Shown: one piece after another, positions 1 to 8,747 of the stretch | How the letters are laid out: each line of letters begins with the position of its first letter | Numbering within the stretch: position 1 is the stretch's first letter | Origin: Alteromonas sp. KC3 | Lineage (GTDB): Bacteria > Pseudomonadota > Gammaproteobacteria > Enterobacterales > Alteromonadaceae | Direction: 5' to 3' | DNA: 64,000 nucleotides | Assembly (NCBI RefSeq): GCF_016756315.1 | Contig: NZ_AP024235.1 | Coordinates: 4,216,001-4,280,000, forward strand | Translations under genes and position numbers: made by a program | Notes under the pieces: model-generated | Databases searched by the model: none | Told to the model about the DNA's origin: nothing | The model's input: the letters and a program-made list of their open reading frames with translations, nothing else

Positions 1-985
1 GTACTTCGTACGCTTTAATGCCTTCAAGTATGCGCACTTTATTTTCTTCTTTGAGCGCCTTAATGCCCTTCACTTCTTCTGTTAATGAGCGGGTTGCAAT
101 GATCCCCATTGCCCATGGAATTTGAAGCGCATATTCGGTTTTTTCTTCTTCGTCATTGGGAATACCAAAAACAGTAAAAGGTGCGGGCGCTGGATGGGTA
201 TCGTATTCGGCCTCAACCGCTGCCAGTTTTACTTTTTGAACGTCACCCAATTCGTAACCGCTCTCATCACCCAACACGATAACTGATAACGTTGCCGCTA
301 AACCGAAGCTTGCCGCAATAGCGAACGAACGCCGGGCAAAGGCGATATGTTTATGATTTAAGAGATAGTAACTTGAAATTGCCAACACAAAGATAGCGCC
401 TGTGACATACCCTGCTGACACCGTATGTACAAATTTAACTTGAGCGACTGGGTTAAAGATGACCTCAGCGAAGCTTGTCATTTCCATACGCATGGCTTCA
501 AAGTTGAACTCAGCGCCTACTGGATATTGCATCCATCCGTTTGCAATTAAGATCCATAACGCCGAAAAGTTAGAACCAATTGCCACTAGCCATGTGGTAG
601 CTAAATGTTTTTCCTTCGACATTTTGTCCCAACCGAAGAAAAACAGACCAACAAACGTAGATTCTAGGAAGAACGCCATAAGGCCTTCTATGGCAAGCGG
701 TGCACCAAAAATATCGCCAACATAATGAGAATAATATGACCAGTTCATACCAAACTGGAATTCCATGGTTAAGCCCGTAGCAACACCAATGGCAAAGTTA
801 ATACCAAACAGTTTTCCCCAAAATTGGGTCATCTGCTTGTAGACTTCCTTACCGGTCATTACATAAACCGATTCCATAATGGCCAGCAAGAAACTTAACC
901 CCAACGTGAGGGGGACAAATATAAAGTGGAACATTGCAGTTAACGCAAATTGCCACCGCGATAGTTCTATTAACGTATCGCTCAT
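1..985 (-). CDS. cydA: Cytochrome bd ubiquinol oxidase subunit I (partial)
   Basis: The reverse strand reads [20 protein letters not shown] from an ATG at 985 and stays open for 328 codons to the window edge, so the C-terminal part is missing. This is the typical CydA N-terminus, with the heme-ligand His in the first membrane segment (residue 20). The later [11 protein letters not shown] stretch matches the heme b558 region, and the Q-loop follows. The product is an inner-membrane quinol oxidase with high oxygen affinity. A GGGAG ribosome site precedes the ATG. Transcription probably starts at the sigma54-type promoter at 1083-1100. cydB should lie beyond the left edge. Confidence 0.96.
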   Translation of the reverse strand, partial: MSDTLIELSRWQFALTAMFHFIFVPLTLGLSFLLAIMESVYVMTGKEVYKQMTQFWGKLFGINFAIGVATGLTMEFQFGMNWSYYSHYVGDIFGAPLAIEGLMAFFLESTFVGLFFFGWDKMSKEKHLATTWLVAIGSNFSALWILIANGWMQYPVGAEFNFEAMRMEMTSFAEVIFNPVAQVKFVHTVSAGYVTGAIFVLAISSYYLLNHKHIAFARRSFAIAASFGLAATLSVIVLGDESGYELGDVQKVKLAAVEAEYDTHPAPAPFTVFGIPNDEEEKTEYALQIPWAMGIIATRSLTEEVKGIKALKEENKVRILEGIKAYEV

Positions 986-1413
986 GGGTGCTCTCCCTTG
1001 TATCTTAAAGACGGCGTAAGCGCCTGACAGTAAACAATAATATTCGAACCAACGGGAAACCTTGGCTAATACCAAACGCTTTAAGCAGGATTAATGCCAA
1101 GCGCATTGGGTGTGCAGAAAACACAAGGAATACCGGCAAACAGCAGAGATTTCTTACTGTGCGAGCAGAATTATTTCATGGCGAAAAGTTGTTCACTTTG
1201 ATCCAACGCAAGAGAATGGCCCAATAGCTTTGCCATTTTTGACACCTAAAAGACAAAAATGACAAAAACAGGGAGCGTAATAGGATCACTGAGGGGAATA
1301 GGTAAGCGTAAATGCGATTTTGTGCATTCTTTTTACTTTCTAAAACATGGTGTGACACTTTCTATGCCACTGTGATAATTTAATAAAGATTTTCTTATAT
1401 ACAGGAAAGCAGG
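986..1413. promoter_or_regulatory. Divergent cydA / sigma54-regulator intergenic region
   Basis: This 428-base gap holds the sigma54 promoter for cydA (1083-1100). Upstream of it, 1236-1269 is a possible enhancer site: TTTTTGAC at 1236-1243 faces a direct repeat of gacaaaaa at 1252-1259 and 1261-1268, giving an imperfect dyad. No gene is visible. The spacing of about 150 bases to the promoter suits an enhancer-binding activator, probably the product of the divergent gene. That assignment is inference. Confidence 0.5.
1083..1100 (-). promoter_or_regulatory. Sigma54 (-24/-12) promoter for cydA
   Basis: The reverse strand reads TTGGCATTAATCCTGCTT. It has GG and GC elements separated by exactly 10 bases, as in the TGGCAC-N5-TTGC consensus, with one deviation in each block. 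The expected start would leave a leader of roughly 90 bases before the cydA ATG. The neighbouring divergent gene encodes an activator with an intact GAFTGA loop, which supports a sigma54-driven cyd operon. Confidence 0.65.
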
Positions 1414-2784
1414 ATGAATATTTCCATCGTGCAAGCCATGATTGACGCAATCGATAAACCCGCCATTTTTATCAATCAGAGCTATATCATTGAAGCTGTC
1501 AATAAACCCTATCGCGACACTTACCCTGTAGATATAAAGCTTGGCTATAGCACTTGCTACAGCGTTTCCCATCGCAATACAAAGCCTTGTGATCAATGCG
1601 GCGAGCAATGCCCCATAAAGGTCTGCCAAGATACTAAACGCCCCGCTAGCGTGGTGCATGTTCACGCCACAAATGAGGGGCAAAGCTATTGCGATATTTT
1701 CATGCGTCCTATCTATGACAGCACAGGTAGCTTACTGGGCTATCTTGAAATATTAGACAAGCTATCATTTGCATCAAATCGTCCCGCACCTGGGAAGATG
1801 GTCGGCGAGTCAAACGCATTTAAAATTATGCTTAACAAAATAAACCGTGCAGCCAGTGCAGATATTGCCGTGTTGCTTCACGGTGAGACGGGGACGGGAA
1901 AAGAGCTCGTATCCCGGGCACTTCACGATACAAGCGCTCGAGCTGAAAATCCCTTTGTGGTTATTGAGTGCACAGGCTTAACAGACAGCCTGTTTGAAAG
2001 TGAATTATTCGGCTATGAAAAAGGCGCATTTACCGGCGCAACAAACAACAAAAAGGGGTTGGTGGAAGCAGCAGAAGGCGGCACCTTATTTTTTGACGAG
2101 ATAGGTGATGTACCGCTAAGTATGCAAGTAAAGCTATTGCGTTTGTTCGAAACCCAGACCTACCGGCCAGTTGGTAGCGTTAATGTAAAACAAGCTAACT
2201 TTCGTTTGGTATGCGCCACCCACAAGAATCTTAAGGACATGGTGCAACAAGGTACGTTTAGACAAGACCTTTACTACCGCATCGCCGGCTTTCCCATTAC
2301 GTTACCGGCATTACGTGAACGACAAGACGATATTGCACTACTTGCCAATCATATTCTAGCGGCGCTACCACAAACGCATCGGCCCCACACTAATCGCTTT
2401 ACTACTAAGCGATTCGACAAGGCAGCACTCGCAAAGCTAAAAACGTACTCGTTCCCAGGAAATATTAGAGAGCTGAAAAACATTATAGAACAAGCGAGTT
2501 TACTGGCAGACGACAGTATTATTTACGAAAAAGATTTGCCAGAGCAACTATTTGAGAAACAGCTCACGTCATGTTTAGACGTAAGTCAACAAATGCCAGA
2601 TCATTCGCCACTGCTGACCCTTGAAGAACAAGAGTCACGGTATATCAGCGATGCCTATTACCAATACCAAGGCGATATTGCAGGCCTTGCAAGCGCGCTG
2701 GATATAAGTGTTCGCACGCTCTATCGGAAATTACAAAAGGCTGGTGTTAAGGTTAAAGCCCCGTCGTTGAAGGGGCCTTTGTAA
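1414..2784 (+). CDS. Sigma54-dependent enhancer-binding regulator with Cys-rich PAS domain
   Basis: 456 residues. The N-terminal PAS-like domain (about 1-120) carries a cysteine cluster at residues 48, 59, 62, 66 and 71. The AAA+ domain follows, with Walker A GETGTGKE (157-164), the sigma54-contact loop GAFTGA (204-209) and Walker [10 protein letters not shown] (223-231). A Fis-type helix-turn-helix is at the C-terminus (about 410-450). A GGAAAGCAGG ribosome site precedes the ATG. The gene is divergent from cydA, which has a -24/-12 promoter, so it is probably the activator of the cytochrome bd operon. The Cys cluster may sense redox or bind metal or heme; this is inferred, not known. Confidence 0.9.
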   Translation: MNISIVQAMIDAIDKPAIFINQSYIIEAVNKPYRDTYPVDIKLGYSTCYSVSHRNTKPCDQCGEQCPIKVCQDTKRPASVVHVHATNEGQSYCDIFMRPIYDSTGSLLGYLEILDKLSFASNRPAPGKMVGESNAFKIMLNKINRAASADIAVLLHGETGTGKELVSRALHDTSARAENPFVVIECTGLTDSLFESELFGYEKGAFTGATNNKKGLVEAAEGGTLFFDEIGDVPLSMQVKLLRLFETQTYRPVGSVNVKQANFRLVCATHKNLKDMVQQGTFRQDLYYRIAGFPITLPALRERQDDIALLANHILAALPQTHRPHTNRFTTKRFDKAALAKLKTYSFPGNIRELKNIIEQASLLADDSIIYEKDLPEQLFEKQLTSCLDVSQQMPDHSPLLTLEEQESRYISDAYYQYQGDIAGLASALDISVRTLYRKLQKAGVKVKAPSLKGPL

Positions 2785-2830
2785 AAGGCTTCGCATTACC
2801 TAATTTTTTAGCTAGCATTTTGCTTCAGGC

Positions 2831-2862
2831 TAACGCTATTATGAAAAAGCGTTAATTTTTTA
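2831..2862 (+). terminator. Rho-independent terminator after the sigma54 regulator
   Basis: TAACGC (2831-2836) pairs with GCGTTA (2849-2854) and is followed by ATTTTTT. A second GCCCC/GGGGC hairpin overlaps the 3' end of the regulator coding sequence. The stem is short, so termination may be partial. Confidence 0.5.
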
Positions 2863-2872
2863 ACGGGTACCA

Positions 2873-3283
2873 ATGCTGACTCGATATACCATCACCACCC
2901 TACTTTGCCTTACTCTGCTTATGCAAAATGCATTGGCATTGGGCCTTGCCGCGTTTTCTATGCAGCAAGCACAGGCTTTTACCGGTGACGATATCGAGCT
3001 GATCTGTACTGGCAAAACCATGCGCTACATTTCGATAAGCGCCACAGAGCTTGAGGGTGAATTTATTTTCGTTAGCCCGGAGCTACTCAAAGCCCCAACA
3101 CAAAGCGTAGATTGTACCAACGGCACTTTAGCCGACCTACCTCAATCAGACGACATCTACACATCAGATCTGGCAAACATCGAAGGCGTTCGCTATCAAG
3201 CGCTGGTTGCGCGTATCGCTCAGCAGCCATACACCGCTTTTGCCTATGCTGCACCGCTTAGCCGTGCACCACCACGCTCATAA
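2873..3283 (+). CDS. DUF2946-like secreted protein
   Basis: 136 residues with an N-terminal signal peptide (about 1-25). Two Cys are spaced across the mature part, and the C-terminus is Pro/Arg-rich (LSRAPPRS), which resembles the R-x-PP tail of DUF2946 proteins. From memory, DUF2946 genes often sit next to copper-type TonB receptors, and here the next gene (48 bases downstream) is a Met-rich TonB receptor. The two probably form one unit. Function unknown; a role in copper handling is inferred from context. Confidence 0.6.
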   Translation: MLTRYTITTLLCLTLLMQNALALGLAAFSMQQAQAFTGDDIELICTGKTMRYISISATELEGEFIFVSPELLKAPTQSVDCTNGTLADLPQSDDIYTSDLANIEGVRYQALVARIAQQPYTAFAYAAPLSRAPPRS

Positions 3284-3331
3284 CTTACCTCCAATACACA
3301 TAAATACCTATCAACACTAATTGGATTTGTT

Positions 3332-5440
3332 ATGAAAAAATCAGTTGTCGCGCTGGCGCTTGCTAGTGCACTTTCTTCGCATGTGGGGATTGCACAAACC
3401 CTACAACACGACAATAAAAACAGCACAGAAGTTATTACCGTTATTGGTTCACCTATTACCTTGAGTACTAGCGAGACTATTGCCCCGTTAACCAACAATC
3501 AGGCGGATTTTGGCGATCAGCTTGTTACACTTCCAGGGTTGAGTATTGCCCGCAATGGACCGGTAACAGCGTTAATTCAATACCGTGGCATGTTTGGCCC
3601 CCGCGTGGGCGTGACTATAGACGGCGTAAATATCAACGGCGCAGGGCCCAATGCGATGGACTCGCCGCTATCTCATGTATTGCCGGAGCCTGGCATGACA
3701 GCCACGTTATATCGCGGCATTACCCCCATAAGCGCAGGTATAGAAACCATCGGAGGTCAGCTTCATATCCAGTCTGACGCACACAACCTGTTTAATTATG
3801 CCAATGTACCCAATGGCAATGAATTTCAAGGAAGCGTCAGCGCAAGCATAGTGTCGCCGGGGAGTGGGCAGCAATATCAAGGCAGTGGATTATTTAATAC
3901 CGACAATGCATTTGTCAGCGCTGCATTTATCTATCAGCAGCGCGATGAGCGAGAGTCCGGAGATGGTATGTTGATACCCAATGCTCACTACCAACGCAAC
4001 GGGGTAAAGCTGCGTGCAGGTTACGAGTGGGGTAAACACCAAGTTGATATTAGCTATCAGAACCTCAACACCAATGAAAGCGGTACTCCAGCGCTGGCAA
4101 TGGATATCGCCTTTATTGACGCTGCGTGGTATCGGTTTGGCTACCGTTACAACCAGTCAGATGCGTCTTATTTGACGTTAAGTGTATTCGGTAATGACAA
4201 TCAGCACACTATGGATAACTTCTCACAACGACCGCTGATGATGCCTGCGATGGCGCGCCAAAACGATACAGATTCGGTGGCCCAAGGTATTGATGCCACG
4301 TATGTGATGCCGTGGCAAGATGGCGAATTAACCCTTGGCACAAACCTGCTGCACAATAGAAATAACTCCATCATTACCAACCCTAATAATGCCGCGTTCT
4401 TTGTAAACAATTTCATCAATACCGAGCGTGATATCACAAGTGTTTTTGCTCAATGGAATAGAGATACAGAGCGTTACCTTACCACCCTTGGTACACGATT
4501 TACGCAGATAGACATGGACGCTGACCCTGTCAATTCAAACATGGTGATGATGAACAGTGCTATCGCCACATTAGTCGACAACTTTAACCAGTCATCACGA
4601 GATGAAACGTACAACATGCTGGATATCGCGGCGACGTTTCAATACCGCGTGAATCGCAATACGCACATCGTGATCGGTGCTTCTCAGAAAAATCGCGCAC
4701 CTACCTATTTTGAGCGTTACACCTGGCTACCATTGGGTATTACTGGCGGTATGGCAGACGGTTTCAATTACATTGGCAATCTTGATTTGGACAATGAAAC
4801 CGCGCGCCAGATTGAGTTGGGCATCGATGTGCACACGAATAAATGGACATTCTCACCACGCTTTTTCTATCAAGATGTTGAAAATTATATTACTGGTATG
4901 CCAAGTACGAATATGGCGGCCAATATGGTATCGACCATGATGACAGGCATGGCACCTTTTCAGTGGACTAACACGGATGCCGTTATTAAAGGGGTAGATG
5001 TTGAACTGCACGGTCAGCTTACCGAAAGCGTGAGTGTTAATGCCGTTGCAAGCGTTCAGCACGGTAACCGAGATGATATTGACGATGCGCTATTTCGCAT
5101 TGCACCTGAACAGCTCATCACCACAGTGTCTTGGCAAACGTCGCTTGGCAACGCGCCGTTATCTATGCAGCTAATATCAGAGCTCTCAGGTCGCCAAAAC
5201 CATGTATCTGCGCTTCAAAACGAGCAGGTTACTGCGAGTTTTGGTCTTATTCACATAAATGCGTCATGGCAAATTCTGCCAGAGCTCGTTGTAACCACAC
5301 GAATCAACAACGCCTTTGATAAGTTCTATGCACCGCATACTGCAGGCATAAACCGAATTGTGGGAAGCGAACTCCCTCAGGGCGAGAGAGTGCCGGGAGC
5401 GGGTCGAGAATGGCAGCTTTCGATGCGTTATCAATTCTAA
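3332..5440 (+). CDS. TonB-dependent outer-membrane receptor, Met-rich, probably copper-type
   Basis: 702 residues with a signal peptide (1-21), a TonB box-like segment (EVITVIG), a plug domain (about 50-165) and a beta-barrel ending in the aromatic residue Phe (MRYQF). Methionines are concentrated in predicted extracellular loops: a patch near residues 292-302 and a longer one near 526-545 containing MVSTMMTGM. This resembles copper receptors of the OprC/NosA type. The preceding DUF2946-like gene supports a copper link. The substrate remains inferred. Confidence 0.82.
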   Translation: MKKSVVALALASALSSHVGIAQTLQHDNKNSTEVITVIGSPITLSTSETIAPLTNNQADFGDQLVTLPGLSIARNGPVTALIQYRGMFGPRVGVTIDGVNINGAGPNAMDSPLSHVLPEPGMTATLYRGITPISAGIETIGGQLHIQSDAHNLFNYANVPNGNEFQGSVSASIVSPGSGQQYQGSGLFNTDNAFVSAAFIYQQRDERESGDGMLIPNAHYQRNGVKLRAGYEWGKHQVDISYQNLNTNESGTPALAMDIAFIDAAWYRFGYRYNQSDASYLTLSVFGNDNQHTMDNFSQRPLMMPAMARQNDTDSVAQGIDATYVMPWQDGELTLGTNLLHNRNNSIITNPNNAAFFVNNFINTERDITSVFAQWNRDTERYLTTLGTRFTQIDMDADPVNSNMVMMNSAIATLVDNFNQSSRDETYNMLDIAATFQYRVNRNTHIVIGASQKNRAPTYFERYTWLPLGITGGMADGFNYIGNLDLDNETARQIELGIDVHTNKWTFSPRFFYQDVENYITGMPSTNMAANMVSTMMTGMAPFQWTNTDAVIKGVDVELHGQLTESVSVNAVASVQHGNRDDIDDALFRIAPEQLITTVSWQTSLGNAPLSMQLISELSGRQNHVSALQNEQVTASFGLIHINASWQILPELVVTTRINNAFDKFYAPHTAGINRIVGSELPQGERVPGAGREWQLSMRYQF

Positions 5441-5460
5441 CCCTCTTTGTGGCCTGTCTG

Positions 5461-6231
5461 TTACAGCAAGCTTGATATCGCTTGAAAAATAAGACGGCAG
5501 GCCAATAACGTCACCACAACTTTAAACGCCAACATAAATTTGTCAGCAGGCACACGCTTGAGTACTTTAAGCCCAAAGAACGTACCCAACGCGCCGCTGG
5601 CAATCATGGCAATAATAATACCGCCCCACTGCACGAACGAAAAACCCACAAACGTAAACACAAAGGCTTTCAACCCGTGTTGAAATGTCATACAGCTAGC
5701 AAAGGTCCCTGTAATCTGCATCTTGCTATAGTTATTTCTATGCACAAACGCCGCCACAAGGGGGCCTGTCGCGCCTACAAACATAGATACAAGTGTTGTT
5801 ATAAGGCCGGCTAGCGCCCGGCCTGTAGCAGACATTTCTTGTGCCTTAGGCTTACTCCCCCAAACCAAAAACAAAATAAAGCCAGCAACCGCAAACTGAA
5901 TAAACACCAAGGGTAATTGCACAACAATAAATGACGCCATCACAGCACCTATCAATGCGCCAATAGAGAAAAACTTCAGCATTTGCCAGTCAATAAACTT
6001 TAAAGTCATTAACGCTCTGTTTCCGTTCGAACCAAGCTGTACTAGTCCGTGTACCGGAATAAGTGCGCTGACAGGCATGGTCCCAGCCATAACGGCAAGT
6101 AGCAACACGCCGCCACCAATGCCTAGCGTCGCGGTCATTAGCGATGTGAAAAAAGAAGTGAGAATAAGCAAGCAACTTGAAAAAGGTGTTAGTGCCCCTT
6201 CAGCGGTTATTAACGCAATCAGATATTCCAT
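5461..6231 (-). CDS. TSUP family (TauE/SafE) membrane permease
   Basis: 256 residues, almost all hydrophobic, with 7-8 predicted membrane helices and the repeated TSUP pattern (GIGGG near 39, GATGPLVAAF near 153). The family exports or imports small sulfur-containing or organic anions across the inner membrane; the substrate here cannot be read from sequence. A GAGAGGG ribosome site lies before the ATG. It is convergent with the Met-rich receptor gene and seems to be a single-gene unit. Confidence 0.88.
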   Translation of the reverse strand: MEYLIALITAEGALTPFSSCLLILTSFFTSLMTATLGIGGGVLLLAVMAGTMPVSALIPVHGLVQLGSNGNRALMTLKFIDWQMLKFFSIGALIGAVMASFIVVQLPLVFIQFAVAGFILFLVWGSKPKAQEMSATGRALAGLITTLVSMFVGATGPLVAAFVHRNNYSKMQITGTFASCMTFQHGLKAFVFTFVGFSFVQWGGIIIAMIASGALGTFFGLKVLKRVPADKFMLAFKVVVTLLACRLIFQAISSLL

Positions 6232-6391
6232 TTAACACCCTCTCAACAATTGTTACAGGCAGATGCGATTTGCATTATAAAAACTAATGCAAAATTACAA
6301 TTTAACTCAATTGTGCAATCTTAATTTATGGCTAAAATGCGCACAACTTTTGATTATTATTTGTTTAACACTACTTGTTTTAGGAATTGTC

Positions 6392-6838
6392 ATGCTTAAA
6401 TTTGTTGCGCCACTACTTACGCTTGCTTTTATCGCTTCCACTGCTAACGCTTTAGAGTTCGAACTAAGCGATAACTCTCAGTTTACAAAGGCTTGCGTAG
6501 CTGCTGTAGAATCTAACAGCTCTCTAGAAGACGTTCTTCGTGACAACAACATCCGCGCGCTAAGCAAAGACGAAGTACTTTGTAACGACACGCCTATTGC
6601 AGAGTTCGCTCGCACGTACAAAAAGCAAGATTCTAGCAATACAAATATTAATGCAATTTTCGAAAATACAAATGCATCTAGCGAAAGCAAACTATGCATT
6701 GCGGCAGCAACATCAAATACTGCATTTAATCAAACTAAGCGCCGTTTCCTTACTAAAGTAAACCCAAAGCAGGTTGTTTGTAACGGTATGGCATTGGCGA
6801 AGTTTGCTAAGCAATACAATAAGTCATTCAACGGCTAA
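6392..6838 (+). CDS. Secreted DUF3718-like protein with two tandem repeats
   Basis: 148 residues. I start at the ATG at 6392 because a TAGGA ribosome site lies 8 bases upstream and a clean signal peptide follows (MLKFVAPLLTLAFIASTANA). The mature part holds two copies of a module of about 50 residues. Each begins with a Cys in a Lys/Ala context (KACVAA; KLCIAAA) and ends with CN-x4-AxFAxxY, so the Cys pairs could form disulfides. I believe this is the DUF3718 family common in Alteromonadales. Function unknown. A terminator follows at 6863. Confidence 0.72.
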   Translation: MLKFVAPLLTLAFIASTANALEFELSDNSQFTKACVAAVESNSSLEDVLRDNNIRALSKDEVLCNDTPIAEFARTYKKQDSSNTNINAIFENTNASSESKLCIAAATSNTAFNQTKRRFLTKVNPKQVVCNGMALAKFAKQYNKSFNG

Positions 6839-6862
6839 TAGTGTTTTAGCAAAAAAATACCT

Positions 6863-6890
6863 AAGGGCGCCACCAGGCGTCCTTTTTTTT
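6863..6890 (+). terminator. Rho-independent terminator after the DUF3718-like gene
   Basis: GGGCGCC and GGCGTCC form a 7-bp stem (one G-U pair) with a short loop, followed by eight T. Confidence 0.85.
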
Positions 6891-6958
6891 GATCTTTTTC
6901 TGATCATTTCTTCAAGCCGTATCGTTTAAATAATGTTCGCACTACGCGGTGAAATATC

Positions 6959-7147
6959 ATGCTCTCACCTTCAAAACCTTCGCGCCATCTTAATAACGCG
7001 TTCAATGCACTTCTTGATAAGCAAAGCACTAAAGCTGCCAAACGGATTGCACGACAAGTACTCTTCAACAATGGCTTTACTGACAGCGATATTACTCAAT
7101 GTTTAAAGCAGCGAACGCTGCAAGTAATGTTTATCTTCGAAGCCTAA
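6959..7147 (+). CDS. Small basic hypothetical protein
   Basis: 62 residues, rich in Lys/Arg, predicted helical. No family recognised. A GGTGA stretch 8 bases before the ATG may act as ribosome site, and the open frame lies between a terminator and the leader unit at 7209-7396, so it could be a separate small gene. There is no other support; it may be a chance frame. Confidence 0.4.
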   Translation: MLSPSKPSRHLNNAFNALLDKQSTKAAKRIARQVLFNNGFTDSDITQCLKQRTLQVMFIFEA

Positions 7148-7208
7148 AGGCAGTGACACTGCCGCCGTCATCTAATTGCATTGCCTGCAACATTAACGCG
7201 CTAAAAAG

Positions 7209-7237
7209 TTGACTTTGTTTACCCGTCGTTGAATACT
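7209..7237 (+). promoter_or_regulatory. Predicted sigma70 promoter of the leader-peptide unit
   Basis: TTGACT (7209-7214) and AATACT (7232-7237) are separated by 17 bases. The -35 has 5 of 6 and the -10 has 4 of 6 consensus bases. The predicted start near 7245 gives a leader RNA of about 150 bases ending at the terminator at 7370-7396. Confidence 0.4.
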
Positions 7238-7267
7238 CGAACTATCAAAACACAGGTAAATATAGTT

Positions 7268-7348
7268 ATGCGCGATAGCGCTGTAAGTTCACTAGCAACA
7301 CTTAACATTATTATTCTCGCTATTATTCCAAAATGGCGGGTCAGCTAG
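7268..7348 (+). CDS. Possible 26-residue Ile-rich leader peptide
   Basis: An ATG at 7268 opens a 26-codon frame whose middle reads LNIIILAII, i.e. five Ile and two Leu codons within nine, and ends WRVS before TAG. AGGT lies about 10 bases upstream as a weak ribosome site. The last codons contain GGCGGGT (7335-7341), identical to the 3' arm of the terminator at 7370-7396. The arrangement is that of an attenuator leader peptide. It could instead be a short membrane peptide or a chance frame. Confidence 0.4.
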   Translation: MRDSAVSSLATLNIIILAIIPKWRVS

Positions 7349-7396
7349 TGCGTAATTAAGAATTCCACGAAACCCGCCGCCAAGGCGGGTTTTTTT
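7335..7396 (+). promoter_or_regulatory. Candidate attenuator with alternative hairpins
   Basis: The segment ACCCGCC (7372-7378) can pair with GGCGGGT at 7384-7390, forming a terminator followed by T residues, or with the identical GGCGGGT at 7335-7341 inside the last codons of the leader peptide, forming an antiterminator. A ribosome paused on the Ile codons upstream would leave 7335-7341 free and favour read-through into the gene at 7434. The geometry is directly visible; regulation is inferred. Confidence 0.45.
7370..7396 (+). terminator. Rho-independent terminator in front of the SnoaL-like gene
   Basis: A 9-bp stem (AAACCCGCC with GGCGGGTTT) with a 5-base loop (gccaa) and a T run. It does not lie behind any long gene: the nearest upstream frames are the small ORF at 6959-7147 and the leader peptide at 7268-7348. 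Confidence 0.85.
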
Positions 7397-7433
7397 ATGG
7401 CTCGAATTGGCGGAAAACAAAGAGACGACAGCC

Positions 7434-7841
7434 ATGAACACTTCAATAACTCAGGTTTTGCATACCCTTCACCACGCAGTAAACAATGGTGACTACGATA
7501 CACTGTCTAGTTGCTACGGTAGCCGTGCAAAAGTTGTTGCTACCCCATTAAGCCAGTTTTCTGCTGACAATACAGAACACCATGATTGTGTAAGTGCTTT
7601 GCAGCAATTTCAGCAAAAGTTTATGCCAGAACACCTCGTTACCACGGGTGATGAAATAGTGATAGAGGCCGGCGATGTTGCACTAGTCATCGCCAAATTG
7701 TATTTGGTGCCAAAATCTACACCTAACGCTCTACCTTGTGAGGGGAAAAAAGCACTGTATGTTATGCAAAAACAACTAACAGGTGAATGGCGCTGCGTTA
7801 TCGACAACTTCTTCGGAACAGACTTAGTAGACTTTGCGTAA
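7434..7841 (+). CDS. SnoaL-like / NTF2-fold protein
   Basis: 135 residues from the ATG at 7434. A longer TTG start at 7407 sits almost on the terminator and is unlikely. The N-terminal pattern (helix with HHAVNNGDYDTLSSCYG, then ADN...) and the strand-rich C-terminus match the NTF2-like SnoaL/DUF4440 superfamily, which includes small enzymes and ligand-binding proteins. No signal peptide, so cytoplasmic. Substrate unknown. Expression may depend on the attenuator just upstream. Confidence 0.65.
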   Translation: MNTSITQVLHTLHHAVNNGDYDTLSSCYGSRAKVVATPLSQFSADNTEHHDCVSALQQFQQKFMPEHLVTTGDEIVIEAGDVALVIAKLYLVPKSTPNALPCEGKKALYVMQKQLTGEWRCVIDNFFGTDLVDFA

Positions 7842-7967
7842 ACCAATAATCTAATTTTTAGAACGATTGATATATTTTTTGTACATTTTAAACACAACAA
7901 ATAGAACCTAATATTTATCTCGAGGTTAACGAAGTACTTCAACACTTTTTACCAAGAGGAAAATACA

Positions 7968-8678
7968 ATGTTCAATTTTAAAAAATCTGTAGCGGCACTT
8001 GTAACTGGCTTAACCCTTCTAGCACCTTCAGTACACGCGGGGGAGCCAGCCAAGAGCTTACTCACACCTGACAACCACACTGTTATTTTGATTGATCATC
8101 AGCCACAAATGGCGTTTGCAACTCGCTCTCATTCAATTGAAGACGTACGTAATAATGTGACTGGTCTGGCAAAATCAGCAAAGGCATTCAACGTGCCAAC
8201 GATTTTGACGACGGTAGCTGAAAAGTCATTTAGCGGCCCATTGTTTCCAGAGTTAAAAGCTGTATTCCCAGAGCAACGTCCTATTGACCGTACCACTATG
8301 AATACATGGGAAGACAAACGTGTCACAGACAAAGTAAAACAATTTAAGAAAAATAAAATTGTTATTGCAGCACTTTGGACCGAAGTATGTGGCGTAGGCC
8401 CAGTACTATCGGCAATTGAAGAAGGTTACGAAGTGTACTTTGTTACAGATGCATCAGGTGGTGTATCGAAAGAAGCTCATGACATGGCAGTTCAGCGCAT
8501 GATTCAAGCAGGCGCACAACCTATCACATGGTTGCAGTATCTACTTGAACTACAACGTGACTGGGCTCGCACTGATACCTACGTTGACGTAACAAACATT
8601 GCTAAAGAGCATGCTGGCGGATACGGCTTAGGTCTTATCTACGCAACAGAAATGTTCAACGCGAAAGAAGGTCGGTAG
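7968..8678 (+). CDS. Periplasmic isochorismatase-family cysteine hydrolase
   Basis: 236 residues with a signal peptide (cut near 24, SVHA-G). The isochorismatase-fold triad is visible as Asp43 (LIDHQ), Lys86 (AEKSF) and Cys141 (TEVCG), closest in style to YcaC-type hydrolases. Export of such an enzyme is unusual but frequent for this sub-branch. AAGAGGAAAA precedes the ATG. It is the first gene of a likely four-gene unit with cytochrome c, an amidohydrolase and pirin. Amide or imide cleavage of an unknown substrate is likely. Confidence 0.85.
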   Translation: MFNFKKSVAALVTGLTLLAPSVHAGEPAKSLLTPDNHTVILIDHQPQMAFATRSHSIEDVRNNVTGLAKSAKAFNVPTILTTVAEKSFSGPLFPELKAVFPEQRPIDRTTMNTWEDKRVTDKVKQFKKNKIVIAALWTEVCGVGPVLSAIEEGYEVYFVTDASGGVSKEAHDMAVQRMIQAGAQPITWLQYLLELQRDWARTDTYVDVTNIAKEHAGGYGLGLIYATEMFNAKEGR

Positions 8679-8747
8679 GCCTTGTCGAACAGGTGAGCGG
8701 CTTTCGCTCACCTGATACGTACATCTAACTCATCCGAGGGGCTCGCC

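Noticed and set aside
459..725. Plus-strand frame of 88 codons
   Set aside because: Lies antisense inside cydA, whose conserved protein explains the sequence.
7407..7433. Upstream TTG start for the SnoaL-like gene
   Set aside because: It begins 11 bases after the terminator, has no ribosome site and adds a non-conserved-looking extension.
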